Source of the DNA: Sphingobacteriales bacterium
Lineage (GTDB): Bacteria > Bacteroidota > Bacteroidia > Sphingobacteriales > Sphingobacteriaceae
DNA length: 64,000 nucleotides
Direction: 5' to 3'
NCBI GenBank assembly: GCA_004293485.1
Contig: RDYW01000031.1
Location: forward strand, 1-64,000
In this document: in pieces, positions 51,145 through 61,818 of the stretch
Position numbering within the stretch: position 1 is the stretch's first letter
Layout: each line of letters starts with the position of its first letter
Made by a program: the position numbers and the translations under genes
The notes under the pieces: model-generated
What the model was told of the DNA's origin: nothing
Seen by the model: only the letters and a program-made list of their open reading frames with translations
Database searches by the model: none

Positions 51145-51960
51145 TTAGTGTAAAGTGGCTAAAAATGCTTCAACAGCTTTACGCACACTTCCGTGTAGGT
51201 TAAGTAATTTTTGCGCTTTTTCTTCATTTAAACCAGTTTCGTTCATTATCATAAGTGTACCACGTTGCACCAGTTTATTATTGGTTAATTGCATATCAAC
51301 CATACGGTTACCTTTAACCTTGCCTAGCTTTATCATTACAGCCGTACTTAGCATATTTAAAACAAGTTTTTGGGCGGTACCAGCTTTCATGCGGGTACTA
51401 CCAGTTACAAACTCGGGGCCTACCACTACCTCTATGGGTATATTAGCTACTTGGGCAACGGGGCTTTGGCTATTACACACAATGCAAGCGGTTAATATGC
51501 CGTGTTGTTGCGCCATTTTTAATCCACCTATCACATAAGGGGTAGTGCCCGATGCTGCCAAGCCAACTAAAATATCGCTGCTATTGATGTTATATTTTTG
51601 TACATCATGCCAAGCTTGTTGGGTATTATCTTCTGCATTTTCTACGGCTTTACGTATTGCGCTATCGCCCCCGGCAATAATGCCAACAACAGTATTAAAT
51701 GCTACACCAAAAGTGGGCGGGCATTCCGATGCGTCTAGTATGCCTAGCCTTCCGCTGGTACCAGCACCAATATAAAACAAACGTCCCCCATTTTTCATAC
51801 GTTCAACTGCAGCGTCAACCAAAAGGGCTATTTGTGGAATCGTTTTTTGTACTGCCAAAGCCACAGTTTGGTCTTCGGTATTTATGTAGGATAAAAGCGA
51901 TATCACCGATTGGTTTTCTAAATCAGTGTATAACGATTCTTGTTCGGTAGTTTTTTCCAT
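51145..51960 (-). CDS. murQ: N-acetylmuramic acid 6-phosphate etherase
   Basis: 271 aa; GGRLFYIGAGTSGRLGILDASECPPTFG, VVGPEFVTGSTRMKAGTAQKLVLNMLSTA. Confidence 0.95.
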   Translation of the reverse strand: MEKTTEQESLYTDLENQSVISLLSYINTEDQTVALAVQKTIPQIALLVDAAVERMKNGGRLFYIGAGTSGRLGILDASECPPTFGVAFNTVVGIIAGGDSAIRKAVENAEDNTQQAWHDVQKYNINSSDILVGLAASGTTPYVIGGLKMAQQHGILTACIVCNSQSPVAQVANIPIEVVVGPEFVTGSTRMKAGTAQKLVLNMLSTAVMIKLGKVKGNRMVDMQLTNNKLVQRGTLMIMNETGLNEEKAQKLLNLHGSVRKAVEAFLATLH

Positions 51961-52117
51961 TTGATAGGGTTTAATTTTTCATTTCAAAATTACAAAACAT
52001 TTGGGCGTATTTAAGGCATATTTATTGTAAAATTAAGGTAGAAATATTTTTTTTAAATCATGCCAAACCATGTATTACCACACCATATAATATGTTAATA
52101 TTTTTTTAATGTATAAT

Positions 52118-52217
52118 GGCGTTTTAACACGCTTTCCGCTATATCTTTTTTTGTTTATATGCCCCAACCCAAGGGGCTGCTTTAGCAAAAAAAGGATACC
52201 GCTGCAATCGTTAACGC
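52118..52217 (+). repeat. ~100 bp palindromic intergenic repeat, same apparent family as 18453-18550
   Basis: GGCGTT...ACGCTTTCCGCTATATCTTTTTTTG...GCCCC-AACCCAA-GGGGC...CAAAAAAAGGATACCGCTGCAATCGTTAACGC; nested hairpins and inverted ends GGCGTT/AACGC. Confidence 0.55.
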
Positions 52218-52421
52218 ACCCCAAAGGCATAGCATTGGGCAAAAAACCAAGGTATTGCCACAAAGCGGCTTTATTTAAACAGTAATGTATAACAGCTACC
52301 AATACACAAGTTTTAACCTATTTTTATTAGGCTGTTTTTTTACCGCCATTTCACAAATCGTAGCACCTAAAAAATGCTTTAAATTTTTACATTTGATTTT
52401 TTTTGCAAACAACCCCATAAC

Positions 52422-55400
52422 ATGAAAACTACTTTCGTTGCATTATTGGTATTCAACCTATTGTTTATTAATGCCTCTGCACAACAACCCATAAATAACT
52501 ACCCCATACAGCAGCTTACAACTACCCGAGCCGAAATTTTATTAAACAATAAATGGCTTTTTCAGCCAGCTATAAACCAAGCCACCGAAAAACCCTTAGC
52601 CGCTAATTGGGATAGCATACAAGTACCTTCATCTTGGTACTCCAAATTCGAGGTCGATTCTTTTAAAGCAAGCAACATCCAAAACAAGCAACAACTCAAA
52701 AACCTTTCGCGGGCTTGGTACCAAACTACCGTATTTATCCCAGCCAACTGGAAAAATAATAGCACCCTTTTACAACTATGTAAGGTTTCTACCGATGCCA
52801 TTATTTACATAAATGGCCAGCAAGCGGGTACAATACAATGGTACACAGGCCAAGTTGATGTTTCTAAATATGTAAAATATGGCCAACAAAACCAAATACG
52901 CATATTGGTAATAGCCACCGCCAACGAAGGCGAAATCCCAGTATTAATGGGTACGGCCACCACACAAGTTACGTTTACCAAAGCAACTTTAGAAACTAGG
53001 GGCATTACGGGCGATGTTATTTTATCATCCCACCCAAAAAATACGTTTATAAACGATGTATTTGTACAGTCATCCGTAAGGCAAAGTAAAGTGGCGTTAG
53101 ATGTAGAAATTATTGGGATTAAAAAAGCCTCCAATGTTTCGGTTACTGCGCAAATGTGTAACCAACAAGGCCTTGCCGAAAAAACATTTACAACAAATAT
53201 CAGCCTTATGGCGCAAGATACCCAAACCGTAAAACTAGCCTTCGATTGGCAAAACCCCCGTTTATGGGATTTGGATAAACCCGAACTTTATACCCTAAAA
53301 CTTAAAATTGTAGGCAAAAGCAGTATTGATGATGAATATGCACAAGCGTTTGGCTTCCGCGAATTTTGGATTGATGGCAAACATTTTTTTCTTAACGGAA
53401 AAAAAATAAACCTTAGGCCGCATTTATTTGTAGGTGGTAATGGGATGGACGAATTGATTGATGCCAGTATAGACGGTATCCGTAAAAACGGTTTTAACAT
53501 TAGCGAAATATGGCCCAATAACTTTGATAAACGAGGTTTTTTAGAACACTCGGAGCAAATGATGGCTAGGGCCGATAAAAAAGGCTTTTTATTAATGGGT
53601 GTAGCCCTGCCTTTTATAGATTATTTGTTAGATAAAAGCTGGAAATTTCAATGGGATAAACCCGAGGTAAAAATAGCTTACGAAAAACGTATGCGTATTG
53701 ATTTACGCCGCAACCGTAACCACCCATCGGTAGTAATGTGGACTACATCGGGCAATTTTTTCGGCGATACGCAAGATCAAAACCCCTTTAATATAGGCCG
53801 TACCAATTGGATAAAAAATAACCCACCGTTTCAAAAAAATGCCACTGCGGGCATCGAAGCCATCAACATTATCAAAAAAAACGACCCTACCCGCCCCGTG
53901 TTTACCCACCACGGTACTTACGTAGGCGATGTGCATACGCTTAACTTTTACCTTGGTTTTTCGCCACTGCAAGAGCGGGAAGAATGGATGTCGTTTTATT
54001 CCCAAAATGGGCAAATACCTTTTATTGGGATAGAGTTTGGCACACCTTTGTATTGCGATTTTTTGCGTGGCCGCAATGGCTTTGGCAGCAATATTAAAAC
54101 CGAACCGCTGATAACCGAATTTACAGCCGCTTACCTAGGCGATAAAGCCTACCAAACCGAGCCTGCCTATTATAAAAATTATATCAAAAATAATTTTATC
54201 TCGGGGCAAACTTACCGAGAAATGGGAAGTTCATCTATCGAAAAAATATGGTCGTTTCAGCAATTACAAGCCCTATTTACTAAAAACACTTGGCGCAGTT
54301 GGCGGGCGTATGATATGCCTGGTGGTATGCTTCCTTGGGCAAGCGGACACGGCTATACCCGTACCGATAGTGCCAATACGCAGGTAAAAATGCCGCCTTT
54401 TGCATTAGGGCGCAAAGGTTGGTATTACCCTACTGCCATATATGCAGATATTTATGATAAACAACCGCCAGCCTACACCATACAAGAGGGCGGCAAAGCA
54501 CTCGTTCAAAATAACAACGCTACACTGGCTTATATTGCAGGTGCAAGCGAGGCTTTTACCGAAAAAGCACATTCGTTTAGCCCCAGCCAAGTGGTCGAAA
54601 AACAATTATTCTTTTTTAACGATACCCGCCAAGTGCAAAAATGTGTGTGGAGCTACAGCGTTTCGGTAGCTGGTAAAACTATCTCCCAATATGCTGGCGA
54701 ATGCTTGGTGCCTGTGGGCGATAAAAAAACCGAACGTATTTTATTTACTATTCCATCTCAAATTACTGGCTTTAAAGCCGATGGCAACGTAATATTAAAT
54801 GCACAAATTGGAACCATAAACCATACCGATACTTTGCATTTTAGGGTTTTTAATAAGCAAGCCATTACTGGCGATAAACAAGTTTATATTTACGACCCTG
54901 TGGGGAAAACCAGCCAAATGCTTGTAAATTTGGGATATAGCCTAAAAACTTGGGCTGGTGAAGCTAATATTCCGTTAATAATTATTGGCCGAGAGGTGCT
55001 TTCCCAAAAATATAAATTGCCATTGCCCTTGCAAGCATTTATACAAAACGGAGGCAAGGCAATTGTATTTAACCAGCAAGATAGCGTGTTAGAAAAAAGC
55101 GGCTTTAGGGTAGCCAAATATGTTTCTCGCTACGTTTTTCCTATCAAAAACAACCCCATTACCCAGCAGCTAGATGAGCTAGATTTACGCAACTGGGCAG
55201 GTATAGGCACTATAAATACCGCCTACCCCGATTATATGAACAATAGCTACCAAAAATCGCCCGACGATTCGCCCATTTACGGCTGGCACTGGGGCAACCG
55301 AGGTAGTGTAGCTACCAATGCAATAGAAAAACCACATCACAGCGGCTGGAAACCTTTATTAGAATGCGAATTTGATATGGCTTACTCGCCTTTAATGGAA

Positions 55401-56693
55401 CTAAATTACGGCAAAGGAAAGCTAATATGGTGCAGCTTAGATGTAGAAGACCACGCCGATAAAGACCCCGTAGCCCAAATACTTACCCAACAATTAATAA
55501 CGTACGCACAAAAAACCATACCAGCCGTACGCAACCGAAAAACGATTTTTATAGGCAACAGCCAACAAAATAAATTGCTGGATGATGTAGGCCTTAACTA
55601 TACCCAAAGCAATACCGTAGAAACCGATGCCGATTTAATTATCTGCGGAAGCGTAAACCCCCTACAACAAAAAAACCTGTTATTATATGTACAAAACGGC
55701 GGCAAGGTTTTTATAATGCCACAAGCAAAGGCGGGTAATTATTTTGGTGTTGATTATAGCTTAGAAGCTAATTTTGATGGAGGTAAAACCATTCCTAATA
55801 TACCTATAACCAATGGATTGTCTTTATCCGATATTAGGTACCGTACCCCAACGCCATCAATACTATTAAACAAAGGGTGTACTATCGCTTTGGGCGGATT
55901 GTTGGGCGAAAAAAAGATAGGCAAAGGCCAATTGGTGTATTGCCAACTAAACCCCAACCACTTTAATGCCGATACACTTACCTATAACCGTTATACCCGA
56001 TGGCGGCAAACCCGAGCCTTTACCCAAATATTAAGCAATATGGGTGCTTCGTTTGTGTGCGATAGCAATATTTTTAGCGAAGAAAAAAAAGAAATTTACA
56101 GCATTGATTTAGATAAAACCGTGTGGAACGCAAAAATGACCATTACTTTACCCGCCGTAAAAGACGTGGCCGATAAATACAAAGACCCCGGCATAAGCCC
56201 CACCGCACTCGAACTTATTAAAACCGATGCCGATGAAACAGGCATGATAAACACCAATATACCACTTACACCCGCCGATGAGTTGTATAACGATTTACAA
56301 TCTAAAGATGGCGAAGCCGTGTTTAGAAAAACCATAACCCTGCCCGATAATATGGCGGGTAAAGATTTATTGCTACACTTAGCCGTAATTGATGATTTTG
56401 ATAATACCTATTTTAATGGTGTATTAATAGGGTACACCGATGATAAAACCACCGATACCTGGAACTTTAACCGTACTTATACCATACCAGCCAAACTGGT
56501 AAAGGCAGGCAAAAACGTACTCGCTGTTCGGGCTTTCGACTGGTACGGCGGTGGCGGTATGTTAAGTGTATCGCCCAAGCGAGAAATTATTTTAAAAGAT
56601 ACAAATGTTAAAAAAGCCGTTGGCTTATACCATAACGATTATAGAACCGATTTCGAATTGGGCGATAACCCGTTTAGGTATTTTAGGTGGTGA
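52422..56693 (+). CDS. glycoside hydrolase family 2-like protein with extra C-terminal jelly-roll domain
   Basis: 1423 aa; signal peptide, GH2 sugar-binding (VPSSWYSKFEVDSF), HFFLNGKKINLRPHLFVGG, RRNRNHPSVVMWTTSGN, PFIGIEFGTPLY. Confidence 0.85.
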   Translation: MKTTFVALLVFNLLFINASAQQPINNYPIQQLTTTRAEILLNNKWLFQPAINQATEKPLAANWDSIQVPSSWYSKFEVDSFKASNIQNKQQLKNLSRAWYQTTVFIPANWKNNSTLLQLCKVSTDAIIYINGQQAGTIQWYTGQVDVSKYVKYGQQNQIRILVIATANEGEIPVLMGTATTQVTFTKATLETRGITGDVILSSHPKNTFINDVFVQSSVRQSKVALDVEIIGIKKASNVSVTAQMCNQQGLAEKTFTTNISLMAQDTQTVKLAFDWQNPRLWDLDKPELYTLKLKIVGKSSIDDEYAQAFGFREFWIDGKHFFLNGKKINLRPHLFVGGNGMDELIDASIDGIRKNGFNISEIWPNNFDKRGFLEHSEQMMARADKKGFLLMGVALPFIDYLLDKSWKFQWDKPEVKIAYEKRMRIDLRRNRNHPSVVMWTTSGNFFGDTQDQNPFNIGRTNWIKNNPPFQKNATAGIEAINIIKKNDPTRPVFTHHGTYVGDVHTLNFYLGFSPLQEREEWMSFYSQNGQIPFIGIEFGTPLYCDFLRGRNGFGSNIKTEPLITEFTAAYLGDKAYQTEPAYYKNYIKNNFISGQTYREMGSSSIEKIWSFQQLQALFTKNTWRSWRAYDMPGGMLPWASGHGYTRTDSANTQVKMPPFALGRKGWYYPTAIYADIYDKQPPAYTIQEGGKALVQNNNATLAYIAGASEAFTEKAHSFSPSQVVEKQLFFFNDTRQVQKCVWSYSVSVAGKTISQYAGECLVPVGDKKTERILFTIPSQITGFKADGNVILNAQIGTINHTDTLHFRVFNKQAITGDKQVYIYDPVGKTSQMLVNLGYSLKTWAGEANIPLIIIGREVLSQKYKLPLPLQAFIQNGGKAIVFNQQDSVLEKSGFRVAKYVSRYVFPIKNNPITQQLDELDLRNWAGIGTINTAYPDYMNNSYQKSPDDSPIYGWHWGNRGSVATNAIEKPHHSGWKPLLECEFDMAYSPLMELNYGKGKLIWCSLDVEDHADKDPVAQILTQQLITYAQKTIPAVRNRKTIFIGNSQQNKLLDDVGLNYTQSNTVETDADLIICGSVNPLQQKNLLLYVQNGGKVFIMPQAKAGNYFGVDYSLEANFDGGKTIPNIPITNGLSLSDIRYRTPTPSILLNKGCTIALGGLLGEKKIGKGQLVYCQLNPNHFNADTLTYNRYTRWRQTRAFTQILSNMGASFVCDSNIFSEEKKEIYSIDLDKTVWNAKMTITLPAVKDVADKYKDPGISPTALELIKTDADETGMINTNIPLTPADELYNDLQSKDGEAVFRKTITLPDNMAGKDLLLHLAVIDDFDNTYFNGVLIGYTDDKTTDTWNFNRTYTIPAKLVKAGKNVLAVRAFDWYGGGGMLSVSPKREIILKDTNVKKAVGLYHNDYRTDFELGDNPFRYFRW

Positions 56694-57112
56694 TGAAAAG
56701 CAAAAATTCAAAAATTCTTTTTACATACGCTGAGTAAAACGAAGAGTATCTGTATTACCACCATTTTAATATAAATGTAGTATTTATTAATATTTATGCC
56801 TTTTTATACGATATTTATTGCTTCAAAGCAAAGCTAATTTTGTTTAAATTTTTTTCCACAAAAACCTACATTATCCTCTTTTTACGTCTTTAAAGGCAAT
56901 TGTTGCATATTTTTAAGCCAAAATAACACAATATTATGCCAATATAATTTTAATTTAAGTAATTCCATGTTTCTACTTTTACCTATTGGATTTATAGCAG
57001 TTATTTCATAATAATTTAGCAAAAAACTTAAAATTTTTAACATATTTTAACCTTGTTTTTTTGTGAGATAAACCACATAACCATTTAAACCAAATTTTAA
57101 ACAAATTTTTAT

Positions 57113-60040
57113 ATGAACCAATTTAAACAAAATTTTATTGGGTTTTTTGTTTTTGCAACTTTATTTATAATGCAAATCTCCCTTGCCCATGCACAAGAAA
57201 CTGTTACTGTAAAAGGAACAGTTGTGGATGAAAAAAACGAACCATTAATAGGCGTAAGCATTGGTATTAGCGGTAGCCAAGGCGGCACCCGTACTGATGT
57301 AAATGGTAACTTCCAATTGGTAGTACCCGCCAAAGCAAAAAACCTTAAATTTTCGTACATCGGGTTCGATAGCAAAACAGTAGTTATATCGGCCAATATG
57401 AAAGTTAAAATGTTAGCCGCTAGTAATACCTTAGATGATGTTGTAGTAACAGGTTACCAAACCCAAAAGAAAAAAGAACTTACCAGCGCAGTTGCCAATA
57501 TTACTTCTAAAGATTTTAACCAAGGTAACGTAACCAATTCTATATTACAAATACAAGGAAAGGTATCGGGTTTATCAATTGTACAATCGTCAGGTAATCC
57601 CAACGATAACCCTACCATTCGTTTACGTGGGCAAACATCACTTTATGGCAACCAAAATCCTTTAATTGTGGTAGATGGAGTTCAGTTAGAAAATATCGAC
57701 CAGTTAAGCAATATCCCACCGGGCGATATTGCCTCTTACGATGTGTTAAAAGACGCTTCGGCAACATCTATATATGGTACCCGAGGTGCCAATGGAGTAA
57801 TTATTGTTACCACTAAGCGAGGTAAAGCAGGCGAACCTAAATTAGAATACCAAGGCCTAGTGGCAGTAGATAATCAAGCTAAATTTAGAGGGTTATTAAA
57901 TGCAAGTCAATGGAAACAAGTGAGTAATTCAAATGGTGGTACCGAATTTGATAACAATGGCGATAGCAATTGGGAAAAAGCAATGGTACGTACAGCTTAT
58001 ACGCAAAACCATACTGTGGCACTTTCGGGCGGAAATAAAGGCTTTACTTACCGTGGTGCTTTAAATTACATCAATCAAGACAACATTATTTTAAATGGTG
58101 GAAGAAATCAAATAGGCATACGCTTTTTTGCCCAACAAAAGGCATTAAACGATAAACTTGATTTACAATTGGGTATATCAAACTCTATTACTACAAGAAA
58201 AAATGCCAATGGCGAACCTCAAAAAGTGAACAGGCTATCACCAGCTTTATCAATTTTTAATCCCGATGGTAGCTATAATTCTTTTAATTTATCTACACAA
58301 CTAACTAACATTGTACAGCAACAAGCACAAAGAACCGATGTGGCTAAAGAAAACTATTCACAGTATTTTGGATCCGCAAAATTAGAAATTTTACCTGGCT
58401 TAAAAACTGGCGTTGCGGGTACTATGACTCTTTTTAATAGAAAACAAGAAATATTTAACCCAACGTATAATATTACGCAAAATAATGCAGAAATAAATAC
58501 AAGTGGGAGCGATAGCTACAGGGGCGAAATTAATGCATCTTACGATAAATCATTTGGAAAACATAATTTTAGTGCTTTAGCCCTTTACGAGTATAATTAT
58601 TTTATAAATAGTTCATTTAACGGGAAAGCAAGAAACATCACTTACGACTTTTTTAAAATGAATGTTTTACAAGCTAGTAAATTTTTAGATCGTGATATTT
58701 TTTCAGAAAAAGCAGAGAATTTTTTGATTTCAACTTTAGGAAAGCTTTCTTACAATTACGATAACAGATACTACATTACAGGAAGTATACGAAGAGATGG
58801 ATCATCTAAATTTGGTGCCAACAATAGGTGGGGTAATTTTATAGCTACCAATGCTGCTTGGAGAATTACGCAAGAAAAATGGATGAAAGATGTTTTATGG
58901 ATTAACGATTTAAAACTAAGGGTAGGCTATGGCGAAACAGGTAACCAAGATGCACTAACCGAATACCAATCGATAAGGTTACGTAAGGTGGTAGGGAACA
59001 ATAATCCTGGCCAATCAGACGAAACCATTATTTATGATTTAGCGCAAAACGAAAATGCAGACTTGCAATGGGAAACTAGAAAAGGTAGAAACGTAGGTTT
59101 GGACTTTGCCTTTTTTAATAGCCGTTTAAGTGGTGATATCAACTATTTTAATGATATTACTAAAAAATTATTATTTGAATACGAAACCGCATTTGCCCTA
59201 CCATTACCAGCAGAAGGAGGAAGGCCTGCTGGGCAATATGTATTGGCTAACGTAGGCGAACTTTCGAACAAAGGCTTAGAGCTAGCTTTAAATTTTAGAG
59301 CAGTACAGAAAAAAGCCTTTTCGTGGACAATATCTGGCCAAATATCGGGCGTAAGAACAAAAGTAGAAAAGTTAGAGGACGGCAGCGGTAAATATACACG
59401 ACCAGCAGGCGGTGTAATTGCTGGTAAACAAAATTTTACAGGTTTAGAAATTACTTTTTTAAGCGAAGGGCAAGTTCCTTTTGCTATGCGTGTACCTAAG
59501 TTTGCAGGCTTAGATGCAACTGGTAAACAATTGGTTGATAGTACTTCTATGGGTTATTTAGACCCCTCACCACGTTTTAATTACGGGGTAAATAACTCTT
59601 TCACTTACAAAAACTTTAGTTTAAGCTTTTTTGTACGAGGTGTTTCGGGTATCAAAATATACAACAATAATGCCCAAAATGTACAAACAAATGCTCGGGA
59701 AAGAATTATTGGTTTTGGAGAAAATACTACACAGGCAGGTTTAGATGCGAACATAAATGATAAGATAGTAGTTTCAGACCGTTGGATAGAAAATGGATCG
59801 TTTTTAAGGTTAGATAACGCAACCATTGGTTACACATTTAATAAATTAAAAAGTATTTCTAATTTGCGTTTGTTTGTTTCTGCCAATAATTTATTTGTGA
59901 TTACCAAATTTTCTGGCCTAGACCCTGAAGTACAAAATGCATCTAGATTTTCGCAAGGAGCTACCAATAACTATTTAAATAACGAAGAAGGTACTCCACG
60001 TACAAGGTCTTTTTCTTTTGGTATAAATGCTTCTTTTTAA
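57113..60040 (+). CDS. SusC/RagA family TonB-linked outer membrane protein
   Basis: 975 aa; carboxypeptidase-regulatory-like N-term, DVVVTGYQTQKKKELTSAVANI, DVLKDASATSIYGTRGANGVIIVTTKRGK. Confidence 0.96.
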   Translation: MNQFKQNFIGFFVFATLFIMQISLAHAQETVTVKGTVVDEKNEPLIGVSIGISGSQGGTRTDVNGNFQLVVPAKAKNLKFSYIGFDSKTVVISANMKVKMLAASNTLDDVVVTGYQTQKKKELTSAVANITSKDFNQGNVTNSILQIQGKVSGLSIVQSSGNPNDNPTIRLRGQTSLYGNQNPLIVVDGVQLENIDQLSNIPPGDIASYDVLKDASATSIYGTRGANGVIIVTTKRGKAGEPKLEYQGLVAVDNQAKFRGLLNASQWKQVSNSNGGTEFDNNGDSNWEKAMVRTAYTQNHTVALSGGNKGFTYRGALNYINQDNIILNGGRNQIGIRFFAQQKALNDKLDLQLGISNSITTRKNANGEPQKVNRLSPALSIFNPDGSYNSFNLSTQLTNIVQQQAQRTDVAKENYSQYFGSAKLEILPGLKTGVAGTMTLFNRKQEIFNPTYNITQNNAEINTSGSDSYRGEINASYDKSFGKHNFSALALYEYNYFINSSFNGKARNITYDFFKMNVLQASKFLDRDIFSEKAENFLISTLGKLSYNYDNRYYITGSIRRDGSSKFGANNRWGNFIATNAAWRITQEKWMKDVLWINDLKLRVGYGETGNQDALTEYQSIRLRKVVGNNNPGQSDETIIYDLAQNENADLQWETRKGRNVGLDFAFFNSRLSGDINYFNDITKKLLFEYETAFALPLPAEGGRPAGQYVLANVGELSNKGLELALNFRAVQKKAFSWTISGQISGVRTKVEKLEDGSGKYTRPAGGVIAGKQNFTGLEITFLSEGQVPFAMRVPKFAGLDATGKQLVDSTSMGYLDPSPRFNYGVNNSFTYKNFSLSFFVRGVSGIKIYNNNAQNVQTNARERIIGFGENTTQAGLDANINDKIVVSDRWIENGSFLRLDNATIGYTFNKLKSISNLRLFVSANNLFVITKFSGLDPEVQNASRFSQGATNNYLNNEEGTPRTRSFSFGINASF

Positions 60041-60063
60041 AAACATAATATAATAATAAATAT

Positions 60064-61728
60064 ATGAAAACCTTACTTTTTAAAATTTACTTTTTATTTT
60101 TTATCGGCCTTATTACCATATCAGGCTGTACCAAGCTTGAGTCGAAAATATATAGCCGCCTACCTACCGAAGAGTTTTTTGCCGATCCTAAAGCGGTGGA
60201 TAATGCCCAAGATTTGGTTACTATCGCAATGCCAGAATTGGGCAATGGTGAGCAAATTCGCTTGTCTAACGCCTCAGGCGGGCAATTGTTAAATCTTTTT
60301 AATAGGCAAACAGACAATTCTTCGTCATACATGAAAGATGCTTACCTTCATAATTTTGATAAAAATCTGAGAAAGCAACCTTGGAATTTAATGTGGACAC
60401 GCGACTTTTATGCTGGGATAAGCAAAGCTAATTTAACATTAGCAGAGCTAGAATCTTTAAAAACTAAATCAAAAAATATTAGAAAAGTAATTGCAGATAT
60501 TAAAGTAGCTAGGGCATATTTCTTTTTACAAGTTTTAGATTGTTTTGGAAATGCTCCTTTAGACACCTTGTTTGGTGCCGACCCTAAAACCGTTAAAACT
60601 AATTCGAGGCTAGAAATATATAACTTTGTTGAAAAAGAGTTAAGAGAAAATATTCCTTTTTTAGACACACGCACCAACCCCAAAAATCGCATGAACAAAT
60701 ATGTGGGTTATGCAATGTTAGCACAACTATATTTAAATGCTCAGGTATATTCTGGTACAGCCGCTTGGGATAAAGTGGTTGCACCTTGCGATAGTGTTTT
60801 AAAAGGACCATATAGCTTAACTAGCAATTACTTTAGTAACTTCGAAGAAGAAAATGCAACTTCTGAAAATATGCTGCTAGCTTTTCGTAATATAGGTAAA
60901 GTTAATACCTTTATTCTCGAAAACTTACACGAAAAAGGGGCTCCAGCAATTGGCGTAAAAGGAGCAGGTTGGTCGGCTTTTGTGGGTTCTGCCGATGCCT
61001 ATAATATTTACGATGCAGCCGATAAGCGAAGAAATATGTGGTTAGTAGGGCCTCAACGCGAGGCTGCTGGAAGCGAACGTATCATTGATGGTGTACCTAA
61101 TACAGGCCCACTAATTAAATTTATTGCTAAAGTTAGGGTACCAGGTTCAGTTCCTGTAAGAGTAATAGATTCATTAGTTACTTTAAATCATCAAGTAGCT
61201 ACACCTCGCTTTGGTATAACTGTTAATAATCCAAGACTTGCAGATCTTGAAATCGAAAGAATGGTAGGGGTTCGTAATGTAAAGTATTATCCTAAAAGCG
61301 GAATAGTATTACAGAACGAACAAATGTCAAATGATTATGTGTTGTTAAGATTGGCAGATGTTATTTTAATGAAAGCCGAAGCATTAGTGCGTTTAGGTAA
61401 CTCCAGTGCTGCTAAAGCTGAGTTAGATAAAATAACTACAAGGGCTTATGGTAGCAGCAATTTTAATATACTTAACCCGACTATTGAAGACATATATAAC
61501 GAAAGGTACAGAGAGTTTATGTGGGAGGGGCACTCTCGTAGAGATAATATAAGATTCGAAATTGCCAATCCCTCTACCCCTTACTGGTCTAAAGCAAGGC
61601 CACCGCTTAAGCCAAACGCCGATACTGGGCCAATCGGACCAGGTAGGTTTAACAATATGTTGTATCCAATTCCAGCGGAGCAGTTGTTATTAAACCCCCG
61701 CTTAGTACAAAATCCAGGTTATAACTAA
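60064..61728 (+). CDS. RagB/SusD family nutrient uptake outer membrane lipoprotein
   Basis: 554 aa; lipobox ISGCTK, YVLLRLADVILMKAEALVRLG, NERYREFMWEGHSRRDNIRF. Confidence 0.95.
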   Translation: MKTLLFKIYFLFFIGLITISGCTKLESKIYSRLPTEEFFADPKAVDNAQDLVTIAMPELGNGEQIRLSNASGGQLLNLFNRQTDNSSSYMKDAYLHNFDKNLRKQPWNLMWTRDFYAGISKANLTLAELESLKTKSKNIRKVIADIKVARAYFFLQVLDCFGNAPLDTLFGADPKTVKTNSRLEIYNFVEKELRENIPFLDTRTNPKNRMNKYVGYAMLAQLYLNAQVYSGTAAWDKVVAPCDSVLKGPYSLTSNYFSNFEEENATSENMLLAFRNIGKVNTFILENLHEKGAPAIGVKGAGWSAFVGSADAYNIYDAADKRRNMWLVGPQREAAGSERIIDGVPNTGPLIKFIAKVRVPGSVPVRVIDSLVTLNHQVATPRFGITVNNPRLADLEIERMVGVRNVKYYPKSGIVLQNEQMSNDYVLLRLADVILMKAEALVRLGNSSAAKAELDKITTRAYGSSNFNILNPTIEDIYNERYREFMWEGHSRRDNIRFEIANPSTPYWSKARPPLKPNADTGPIGPGRFNNMLYPIPAEQLLLNPRLVQNPGYN

Positions 61729-61750
61729 TCTTTAGTCCACCTTATCATTC

Positions 61751-61787
61751 AAAGGAAAAATACCCTAGGCGGTATTTTTCCTTTTTT
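61751..61787 (+). terminator. Rho-independent terminator after SusD gene
   Basis: Perfect stem AAAGGAAAAATACC-CTAGGC-GGTATTTTTCCTTT followed by TTT. Confidence 0.88.
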
Positions 61788-61818
61788 ATTTCTATCCCTT
61801 TTCATAGGTTTGTTAAAT

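Noticed and set aside
52075-52302. 75 aa minus-strand ORF
   Set aside because: Overlaps the palindromic repeat; no signal of coding; probably spurious
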